Origin: Solimonas terrae
Lineage (GTDB): Bacteria > Pseudomonadota > Gammaproteobacteria > Nevskiales > Nevskiaceae
Assembly: GCF_011067135.1 (NCBI RefSeq)
Contig: NZ_JAAMOW010000004.1
Span: 62,001 to 126,000 of the forward strand
Direction of reading: 5' to 3'
DNA: 64,000 nucleotides
Part shown: positions 52,478 to 60,822 of the stretch, one piece after another
How positions within the stretch are numbered: position 1 is the first letter of the stretch
Layout: the number at the start of each line of letters is the position of its first letter
Notes under the pieces: generated by a model
The model's input: the letters and a program-made list of their open reading frames with translations, nothing else
The model's database searches: none
What the model was told of the DNA's origin: nothing
Translations under genes and position numbers: made by a program

Positions 52478-53265
52478 TCACCGTCCCGCCGCCGCCCTAT
52501 GTTCCCGCCCACGGCCTGCTCAAGGGCCGCAGCGTGCTGATCACCGCCGCCGCCGGCGGCGGCATCGGCTTTGCGGCGGCGCTGCGCTGCGCCGAGGAAG
52601 GCGCGCGCGCCGTTTTCATCTCCGACATCCATCCCCGCCGTCTGGACGAGGCAGTCGCGGCGCTGAAGAAGGAGCATGCGGGCTGTGAGGTCCATGGCCG
52701 CATCGCCAATGTCGCCGTGGAAGACGACGTGCAGGCGCTGGTCGAGGATGCGGAAAGCAAGCTCGGCGGCGTCGACGTGCTGATCAATAACGCCGGTCTC
52801 GGCGGCAGCAAGCGCGTTGTCGACATGACTGACGAGGAATGGAACAAGGTGCTCGATGTGACGTTGACCGGAACCTTCCGCATGACGCGGGCGATGCTGC
52901 GCAGGATGCAGCCGCGCGGCCGCGGCGTGATCGTCAACAACGCCTCGGTGCTGGGCTGGCGTGCGCAGAAGGAGCAGGCGCACTACGCGGCCGCCAAGGC
53001 GGGCGTGATGGCGCTGACGCGCTGCAGCGCGGTCGAGGCCGCCGAATTCGGTGTGCGCATCAATGCCGTCTCGCCGTCGATCGTCTTTCACGAACATCTG
53101 CGCAAGAGCGCGCCGGAAGCCCTGCTCGACGAACTCGCCAGCCGCGAGGCCTTCGGTCGTGGCGCCGAAGCCTGGGAGGTCGCCAACGTGATGGTGTTCC
53201 TCGCCTCCGATTATTCGTCCTACCTCGTCGGCGAAACCGTGTCGGCGTCGAGCCAGAGAGCCTGA
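52474..53265 (+). CDS. ipdF: IpdF-like SDR (5-OH-HIP-CoA dehydrogenase)
   Basis: 263 residues. It should oxidise the 5-hydroxyl of the HIP-CoA ring system. The N-terminus PPPYVPAHGLLKGRSVLITAAAGGGIGFAAALRCAEEGA has the unusual TAAAGxGIG glycine loop of IpdF. VLINNAGLGGSKRVVDMTDEEWNKVLDVTLTGTFRMTRAML, VNNASVLGWRAQKEQAHYAAAKAGVMALTRCSAVEAAEFGVRINAVSPSI and FLASDYSSYLVGE match remembered actinobacterial IpdF very closely. It is coupled to the FadE34-like gene by an ATGA overlap. Confidence 0.93.
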   Translation: MITVPPPPYVPAHGLLKGRSVLITAAAGGGIGFAAALRCAEEGARAVFISDIHPRRLDEAVAALKKEHAGCEVHGRIANVAVEDDVQALVEDAESKLGGVDVLINNAGLGGSKRVVDMTDEEWNKVLDVTLTGTFRMTRAMLRRMQPRGRGVIVNNASVLGWRAQKEQAHYAAAKAGVMALTRCSAVEAAEFGVRINAVSPSIVFHEHLRKSAPEALLDELASREAFGRGAEAWEVANVMVFLASDYSSYLVGETVSASSQRA

Positions 53266-53270
53266 AGCCG

Positions 53271-53729
53271 ATGAGCAAGCCCGTTTTCAATTCGATCGAC
53301 GCCGTGCTCGCCGCGGTCGGCCAGACGCTGGGCACCAGCGAGTGGCTCACGGTCGCGCAGGATCGCGTCAATCTGTTTGCCGACGCCACCGACGATCACC
53401 AGTGGATACACGTCGATGTCGAGAAGGCCACGGCCGGACCGTTCGGCGCGCCGATCGCGCATGGCTACCTGTCCCTGTCGCTGGCCTCGCGCTTCCTGCC
53501 GGAAATCGTCGACGTGCGCATGAAGATGGGCGTCAACTACGGTCTCGACAAGGTGCGCTTTCCGATGCCGGTCAAGGTCGGCAGCCGTATCCGCGGCAAG
53601 GGCGAGCTGATCGCCGCCGAAAAGACCAAGGACGGCGGCGTGCAGGCCGTGATCCGTGTGACCGTCGAGATCGACGGCGAAGCCAAGCCGGCGTGCATCG
53701 CCGACACGATCAGCCGCTATTACTTCTGA
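53271..53729 (+). CDS. MaoC-like (R)-specific enoyl-CoA hydratase
   Basis: 152-residue single hotdog hydratase. The catalytic pair Asp42/His47 lies in ADATDDHQWIHVD, followed by GPFGAPIAHGYLSLSLASRFLPEI, the hydratase-2 pattern. It would hydrate enoyl-CoAs formed by an acyl-CoA dehydrogenase such as the FadE34-like protein encoded upstream. ipdF ends 5 bases before its start, so it is the third gene of the fadE34-ipdF-maoC operon. It could act alone as a homodimer or with the DUF35 protein; the latter is speculation. Confidence 0.9.
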   Translation: MSKPVFNSIDAVLAAVGQTLGTSEWLTVAQDRVNLFADATDDHQWIHVDVEKATAGPFGAPIAHGYLSLSLASRFLPEIVDVRMKMGVNYGLDKVRFPMPVKVGSRIRGKGELIAAEKTKDGGVQAVIRVTVEIDGEAKPACIADTISRYYF

Positions 53730-53826
53730 GCAGGCACTGTACCGGTGAACATCGTTTCCGTGAGCGCAGTGCAGCGAGAACGCCGGCGACAGACGCCCGC
53801 GCGAAATCCATCAAGCGAGACACTCC

Positions 53827-55032
<1,206 letters not shown>

Positions 55033-55137
55033 AGCGGCCGACCGAAAAGACGCGCATGTGCCGGACCGGGGCGCACGAGACCGACCGGCGCGCCCGCACG
55101 AGGCGGCGCGACACGAGTGTAAAGAGGAGAGAGTCTG

Positions 55138-56385
55138 ATGAAGGCAACGCCAGCAGCGGCAGGATCCGATCCTGCCGGCCCCGCGTCGACCGGCGCCTGG
55201 CCGGCACTGATCTTCACGCTGATCGTGGCCGCCGCCGCGGCGTACGCGTTCTCGCCGCGTCCGGCGCCACCGTTCGCGCCGACCGCCGTGCATCCGGACG
55301 GGTTGCTGGTCGATGGTCTCGCGCGCGACGGTGACCGTCTGCTGGCGGTCGGCGAGCAGGGCCGGATTCTGGTCGCCGACAGTGTCAAGGGTCCCTGGCA
55401 TGAAGCGACGGTCGACCCGCAGCGCGGTTCGACGCTGACCAAGGTCAAGTTCATCGACGACAAGCTGGTGCTCGCGGTCGGTCACGATGGCTGGATCCTG
55501 CGCAGCACCGATCGCGGCGAACACTGGAAGGAAGCCTTCTTCATTCCGACACCGAAGGACGCCGACGAAGACAGCCCGAGCGGTGCGATTGCGCCGCCGC
55601 CCGACGCCGGCAGCAGTGCCGAACCGCCGCCCGATGCCGGCATGAGCGCCGAGCCGCCGCCGGACGCGTCGATGAGTGCCGAACCCCCGGGCGACGTCGG
55701 CACCAGCGCGGAGCCACCGGCCGACGACGGCAGTGCGGGCTTCGGCGGCGACAGCGGGCCCGAACCACTGCAACCCGATCCGCTGCTCGGCATCGCCGGT
55801 CCGTTCAACGATCGCATCTTCGCGGTCGGCGGCTTCGGCCTGATGCTGAAGTCCGACGATCAGGGGCAAACCTGGCAACGCGTCGTCAGCGAAGCGGTGG
55901 GCGATCATCACCTCAGCGCGATGGTGCGCGCCGCCGACGGCGCGCTGATCCTCGTCGGCGAACGCGGCCTGATGGCGCGCTCGACCGACAACGGCGACAA
56001 CTGGCAGCTGCTGCCGCAGGTCTATGACGGTTCGTTCTTCGGCGTGCTCGCACTCAAGTCGAAGTCGCTGCTGGCGTTCGGCATGCGCGGCCACGTGTTC
56101 CGCAGCGAAGACGACGGCAAGACCTGGAAAGAGAGCAAGGTGCCGAGCGGCTCCTCGCTGTTCGGCGGCAACGTCAGCGCCGACGGTGATGTGGTGCTGG
56201 TCGGCGCCGGCAGCACGGTGCTGGTGTCGAAGGACGACGGGCGCAGCTTCACGCAGCCGCTGGAGCCGGCATTCAGTGATCTGGCGACGGTGTTGCCGGT
56301 GAGCGCCGACAGCTGGCTGGTCGGCGGCGACGGCGGCCTCAAGCTCGTCACCTCTGCTGCACACGACAAGGAGACACAGCCATGA
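55138..56385 (+). CDS. YCF48-like beta-propeller protein with Pro/Asp repeat insert
   Basis: 415 residues. One N-terminal membrane segment (WPALIFTLIVAAAAAYAF, residues 21-38) anchors a periplasmic BNR/YCF48 propeller: DRLLAVGEQGRILVADSVKGPWHEA, LVLAVGHDGWILRSTDRGEHWKEAF, DRIFAVGGFGLMLKSDDQGQTWQRV, GALILVGERGLMARSTDNGDNWQLL. Residues 152-200 are a tandem decapeptide of the form PPPDAGxSAE, inserted between two blades. The gene overlaps the RND transporter by four bases (ATGA), so the two act together. AGGAGAGAG precedes the start. Confidence 0.85.
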   Translation: MKATPAAAGSDPAGPASTGAWPALIFTLIVAAAAAYAFSPRPAPPFAPTAVHPDGLLVDGLARDGDRLLAVGEQGRILVADSVKGPWHEATVDPQRGSTLTKVKFIDDKLVLAVGHDGWILRSTDRGEHWKEAFFIPTPKDADEDSPSGAIAPPPDAGSSAEPPPDAGMSAEPPPDASMSAEPPGDVGTSAEPPADDGSAGFGGDSGPEPLQPDPLLGIAGPFNDRIFAVGGFGLMLKSDDQGQTWQRVVSEAVGDHHLSAMVRAADGALILVGERGLMARSTDNGDNWQLLPQVYDGSFFGVLALKSKSLLAFGMRGHVFRSEDDGKTWKESKVPSGSSLFGGNVSADGDVVLVGAGSTVLVSKDDGRSFTQPLEPAFSDLATVLPVSADSWLVGGDGGLKLVTSAAHDKETQP

Positions 56386-58958
56386 AGGGCGTCCTGCATC
56401 GCTGCGTCGACGGCATTTCCGACTTCCTGATCGGCTGGCGTCATGCGCTCGCCGCGCTGTTCCTGGCAATGACCGTGTTCTTCGGCTGGAGCGCGACGCG
56501 CGTCCAGCTCGATCCCGGCTTCCTGAAGCAGATCCCCATCAAGCACGAATACATGCGCACGATGATGGATCACATCAAGAACTTCTCGGGCGCCAACACC
56601 CTGCTTGTCAATCTGCACTGGAAAGGCGAAGGCGACATCTACAACGCGCCGTTCTTCGACGCGATGCGCAAGGCCACCGATGACGTCTTCCTGATTCCCG
56701 GCATCGATCGCACGCATGTGTCGTCGATCTTCACGCCGAACACCTACTACATCGAAATCACCGAAGACGGCTTCAAGGGCGAGCCGGTGGTGCCGGCGCG
56801 CTTCTCGGCCACGCCGGAGCAGCTGGCACGCGTGCGCCACAACGTCTCATTGTCGGGCCAGGTCGGCCTGCTGGTCGCCAATGATTTCAAGAGCGCGCTG
56901 ATCCGTGCCGACCTGCAGGAAGTCGACACCGGCAATCCGGAGAAGGCGCAGATCTTCTATCAGCAGGTGATGGCCGCGCTCGGCAACATCCGTGGCCGCT
57001 TCGAGAGCAAGACCAAGTACGTCTACACGCTCAAGGAAGACCATCCGCCGTTCAAGAAGGGCGACCAGATCGACGAGGGTTATGTCGACTACGGCTGGAT
57101 GCTCGACATGCAGCCCTTCTACGAGCGTCCGCCGGGCGGCGGCGAGCTGGTCAAGATCAAGGGCAAGGAGCTGGCGGTCGCCAAGGTCGCGAATCCGGAC
57201 TACAACCCGAACGTCGAGGTCAACATCATCGGCTTCGCGCAGCTGCTGGCCGATGTCATCAGCGGCCTGGTCGGCGTGTTCGCTTTCTTCGCGGTCGCGT
57301 TCGTCATCACCCTGGTGCTGCTCTATCTGTACTCGCGTTCGGTGCGCCTGACGCTGGTGGCACTGGTCGTCGCCCTGCTGCCGGTACTGTGGCTGATCGG
57401 CATCCTGCCGATCATCGGCTTCGGCATCGACCCGATGTCGATCCTCGTGCCGTTCCTGATCTTCTCGATCGGCGTCAGCCACGCCGTGCAGATGACCAAC
57501 GCCTGGCGCAACGAGGTCGTGCAGGGTTGCAGCTCGGTCGAGGCCTCGCGCGCGGCCTTCCGCAAGCTGTTTATTCCCGGCGCCGTCGCGCTGCTGACCA
57601 ACGCACTCGGCTTCGCCGTGATCATGCTGATCGACATTCCGATCGTGCACGAACTCGGCATCACCGCCTGCCTCGGCGTGCTGCTGATGATCGTCACCAA
57701 CAAGATGATCCTGCCGATCATCCTCACGCACGTCAGGCTGGAAGAGCGCAGCCGCCGCAATTCGCTCAAGCCGCCGTCGTCGCGACAGATGGCGATCTGG
57801 AACCAGATGGCCAAGTGCGCGACACCGAAGTTCGCACTCGGCGTGTTCGCGGTCTGCCTCGTGCTGCTGGCCGGTACCACGCAGCTGTCGCGCGGCCTGG
57901 TGATCGGCGACTCCGGTACCGGTGCGCCGGAACTGCGGCCGACATCGCGCTACAACCACGACGATCGCCAGATCGCGACGACCTACAACATCGGCACCGA
58001 CGTGCTCAGCATCATCGTCGAGGCGCCGGATTTCAGCGGCGACTCCTGCCTGCACTACCCGGTGATGAACGTCATCGACCAGCTCGAGCTGTACATGCGC
58101 GGTGTCGACGGCGTGCGTTCGGTGACCAGCGTCGCCGGCATCGGCAAGCTGGTCATCGCCGCGTTCAACGAAGGCAATCCGCGCTGGCGCGCGCTGCCGC
58201 GTTCGAGCGTCGGCCTGTCGACCGGCTCCAAGGCTTTCGACCCGAACATGGGGTTCAACACCGAAGGCTGCAAGGCGATCCAGGTCATGGTGTTCATGAA
58301 GAACCATGAAGGCGCGACCATCGCCCATGCGATCCGCGAAGCCAAGCGCTTCATCAAGGATCATCCGGTGCCCGGCGTGAAGATCCGTCTCGCCAGCGGC
58401 AACGTCGGCGTGATGGCGGCCACCAACGAGGCGGTCGAAGCCGCCGAAGCCAAGATGCTGCTCGCGATCTTCGGCGCGCTGGCGTTGCTGTGCCTGCTGA
58501 CCTTCCGTTCCTGGCGCGCGACGATCTGCGTGCTGGTGCCGCTGACCATGGTGTCGATCTTCTGCAACGCGCTGATGGCGTCGATGCACATCGGCCTCAA
58601 GGTCGCGACCCTGCCGGTCGTGGCGCTCGGTGTCGGTGTCGGCGTCGACTACGGCATCTACCTGTTCGAGCGCATCCAGCATCACCTCGCCGACGGTCAT
58701 TCGTTCGAAGAAGCCTTCCGCGAGGCGATGCTGCAGCGGGGCACGGCGGCGGTATTCACGGCGATCACGATGGCGATCGGCGTCGGTACCTGGACGTTCT
58801 CGGCGCTCAAGTATCAGGGCGACATGGGCCTGCTGCTGAGCTTCATGTTCCTCGTCAACATGCTCGGTGCGATCTGTCTGCTGCCGGCGCTTGGCGCCTG
58901 GCTGTTCCGCGATCGCGCCGCGGCGACTGCCGCCGCGCGTCGCGTGCGCCACGGCTGA
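56382..58958 (+). CDS. RND/MMPL-superfamily transporter
   Basis: 858-residue inner-membrane transporter. One membrane helix near residues 17-40 and two clusters of five helices (about 290-450 and 690-850) flank periplasmic domains. MMPL/sterol-sensing-like segments are FLIFSIGVSHAVQMTNAWRNE and VVALGVGVGVDYGIYLFERIQHHLADGHSFEEAFREAMLQRGTAAVFTAITMAIG. Such single-chain RND proteins move lipids; many are paired with YCF48-like propellers, as here. Export or import of a steroid-related lipid is suggested only by the neighbourhood. Confidence 0.9.
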   Translation: MKGVLHRCVDGISDFLIGWRHALAALFLAMTVFFGWSATRVQLDPGFLKQIPIKHEYMRTMMDHIKNFSGANTLLVNLHWKGEGDIYNAPFFDAMRKATDDVFLIPGIDRTHVSSIFTPNTYYIEITEDGFKGEPVVPARFSATPEQLARVRHNVSLSGQVGLLVANDFKSALIRADLQEVDTGNPEKAQIFYQQVMAALGNIRGRFESKTKYVYTLKEDHPPFKKGDQIDEGYVDYGWMLDMQPFYERPPGGGELVKIKGKELAVAKVANPDYNPNVEVNIIGFAQLLADVISGLVGVFAFFAVAFVITLVLLYLYSRSVRLTLVALVVALLPVLWLIGILPIIGFGIDPMSILVPFLIFSIGVSHAVQMTNAWRNEVVQGCSSVEASRAAFRKLFIPGAVALLTNALGFAVIMLIDIPIVHELGITACLGVLLMIVTNKMILPIILTHVRLEERSRRNSLKPPSSRQMAIWNQMAKCATPKFALGVFAVCLVLLAGTTQLSRGLVIGDSGTGAPELRPTSRYNHDDRQIATTYNIGTDVLSIIVEAPDFSGDSCLHYPVMNVIDQLELYMRGVDGVRSVTSVAGIGKLVIAAFNEGNPRWRALPRSSVGLSTGSKAFDPNMGFNTEGCKAIQVMVFMKNHEGATIAHAIREAKRFIKDHPVPGVKIRLASGNVGVMAATNEAVEAAEAKMLLAIFGALALLCLLTFRSWRATICVLVPLTMVSIFCNALMASMHIGLKVATLPVVALGVGVGVDYGIYLFERIQHHLADGHSFEEAFREAMLQRGTAAVFTAITMAIGVGTWTFSALKYQGDMGLLLSFMFLVNMLGAICLLPALGAWLFRDRAAATAAARRVRHG

Positions 58959-59035
58959 TCGCCCGGGCCGGAGGGCAGAACGCCACGCCGGCAACGACGG
59001 GGCGCGGTTCCTGTCGGCGCGGTGCCGGCAGGGGC

Positions 59036-59824
59036 TCAGCTCAGCGTCGCGAGGAACGCTTCGATCGCGGCGTTGACCGGTAACGGGTGCGTCAGGTTCG
59101 CGGCGTGGCCGGCGCCCGGCACCGTCACGATCCCGGCCTGCGGCAGGCGCGCGCACATGTCGCGCGCACGCTCCAGCGTAATCGCGGCATCGTCGCTGCC
59201 ATGGATGACCAGCGCCGGCACCTTGATGCCGGCGAGCTGCGCGCTGATGTCGTCGCGATCGAACAGCGTCTCGAAACAGGCGAGCAGGTTGTGCGGCTTC
59301 CACTGCCGCCACTTGGCCTGCCAGGCGGCGGTGCCAGGCCAGCCGGGACCAAGGATGATGTTGGCGACGATGTCCGCCACTTCCTGCGGCAATCCCTGCG
59401 TCGCCCAGGCATCCACCAGCTGCCGGTAGCCCGGCGCCTTCGCCGGGTCTTCCGGCTGTGCCTGCGTGTCGATCAGGATCAGCGCCCGCACGCGCTGCGG
59501 GTGGCGCAGCGCGCAACGCAGCGACAGATAGCCGCCCTGGCTCATGCCGGCCAGCACCGCGCTTTCGATGCCGAGATGTCCGAGCAGCGCCGCAAGATCA
59601 TCGGCGGAGTCGTAATACGAGAACGGCGCGATCGTGTCGCCTGCGGTCAAACCATGGCCGCGCTCGTCCCAGGTGATGCAACGCCAGCGGTTGCGCAAGG
59701 CCTGTACCTGCGCCGCGAACATCTCGTGATCCATCGCCAGACCATGCGAGAAGATGATCGCGGGGCCGTCGCCGCCGCTGTCCTCGTAATACAGATTCTG
59801 GCCGTTGGCTTTGGCGTAAGGCAT
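59036..59824 (-). CDS. Alpha/beta-hydrolase
   Basis: 262 residues. Oxyanion FSHGLAMDHEMF, WDERGHGLT, nucleophile elbow AGMSQGGYLSL, acid in IHGSDDAAI, and catalytic His in VPGAGHAANLTHP. This fits enol-lactonase/esterase-type hydrolases. The nucleophile context GMSQGG differs from the GNSLGG of HsaD-type meta-cleavage hydrolases, so it is unlikely to be the missing HsaD. It is convergent with the RND gene; the 77-base gap shows no clear terminator. Confidence 0.88.
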   Translation of the reverse strand: MPYAKANGQNLYYEDSGGDGPAIIFSHGLAMDHEMFAAQVQALRNRWRCITWDERGHGLTAGDTIAPFSYYDSADDLAALLGHLGIESAVLAGMSQGGYLSLRCALRHPQRVRALILIDTQAQPEDPAKAPGYRQLVDAWATQGLPQEVADIVANIILGPGWPGTAAWQAKWRQWKPHNLLACFETLFDRDDISAQLAGIKVPALVIHGSDDAAITLERARDMCARLPQAGIVTVPGAGHAANLTHPLPVNAAIEAFLATLS

Positions 59825-59905
59825 CGCCTGCGTCTCCTCATTCGTTCTTGTGTGCTCAGCTTAGCGCGCCGGACGCGACCGGTACCCGCACCGAAGCCGC
59901 CGCGA

Positions 59906-60238
59906 TCACGCGTCCAGCGCGCCCTGCAGGCGCTTCGGCGCCTTGTGTGTCCATGCCTTGCGGAGCAGGGCGCTGACCGCGGCGGGCCGCGCGGCGGCCA
60001 GTGCGATACGCAAACCGGCCGCGCGCGCGCCCCACATCAGCTTCTCGGCGAATTCCGGATACAGGGTCAGCGTGCGCTCGCGCTCTTCCTCGCCGACGAA
60101 CACGTGAATGTGCGTTTCCTCGTGCGGCGCGGTGACGAAAATCTTGCCGGCGACGCGAAACGAGGTGTAATGAAAGTGCGGTTCTTCCGTCACCTCCGGC
60201 AATGCCAGCGCCTGCTTGCGAATCGTCGCGAGCTTCAT
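59906..60238 (-). CDS. MmcQ/YjbR-family protein
   Basis: 110 residues: MKLATIRKQALALPEVTEEPHFHYTSFRVAGKIFVTAPHEETHIHVFVGEEER and a C-terminal LLRKAWTHKAPKRL match the MmcQ/YjbR (CyaY-like fold) pattern. The function is unknown. The start at 60238 is set by the family N-terminus; the frame continues upstream without similarity. Confidence 0.82.
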   Translation of the reverse strand: MKLATIRKQALALPEVTEEPHFHYTSFRVAGKIFVTAPHEETHIHVFVGEEERERTLTLYPEFAEKLMWGARAAGLRIALAAARPAAVSALLRKAWTHKAPKRLQGALDA

Positions 60239-60297
60239 CCAAGTCTCCGTGCGGTACGCGGTAGGGCAAGCATATCCCGGCTGCCGCGCTGCACGGC

Positions 60298-60696
60298 TCA
60301 CCGCCCGATCAGGCGCGCCTTCATGTCCGCATATGCCGACTCGATCAGCGCCGTCAGCGCCGCCGCATCGGCCGCGCGATCGGGCCGCAGTTTCACGTGG
60401 CGCATGAATTTGCCGCTGCCTTCCAGGAGATTTCCGGGATCGGCCAGTTCGGCGCCGAGAAAGAAGCCGACATTGACGTGCGACGTGAACGCGTTGACGT
60501 AGCCGAAAGCCGCCTCGCCCAGGCAGGCCGTCGGATGACCGTCGTGCAAAAGCTCGCGCACGTCCTCGCCACAAGCACGCATGACGTCAAACCAGTGCTG
60601 CGCGATTGCCCCCAGGCTGTCCGAATGTGCACGCATCCAGATCTCGATCTCCGGCGCTCGCTTGACCGATTCCGGGAACAGCATCAGCCGGCTCAT
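60298..60696 (-). CDS. DUF1801-type protein
   Basis: 132 residues. RELLHDGHPTACLGEAAFGYVNAFTSHVNVGFFLGAELADPGNLLEGSGKFMRHVKLR resembles the YdhG/DUF1801 iron-chaperone-like fold. No function can be assigned. It is on the same strand as the YjbR-like gene, 59 bases upstream of it. Confidence 0.8.
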   Translation of the reverse strand: MSRLMLFPESVKRAPEIEIWMRAHSDSLGAIAQHWFDVMRACGEDVRELLHDGHPTACLGEAAFGYVNAFTSHVNVGFFLGAELADPGNLLEGSGKFMRHVKLRPDRAADAAALTALIESAYADMKARLIGR

Positions 60697-60822
60697 CGAT
60701 TCGTCTCGACGATCTCACGCAAATGTGACGCACCAACTTCCATTCTCTCATCGTACAAGACCGAGGTGCAGGGCGGCACGGCCTGCGCCTGACCTGCCGT
60801 GGCTCCATTGTCGACACCGGGC

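Noticed and set aside
56847-59516. 889-codon minus-strand open frame
   Set aside because: Antisense to the MMPL-type transporter; low-complexity acidic/basic shadow, no start context.
59036-59824. Alpha/beta hydrolase as the missing HsaD/TesD
   Set aside because: The nucleophile elbow GMSQGG and the lack of the GGGPGA-type oxyanion segment do not fit meta-cleavage hydrolases.
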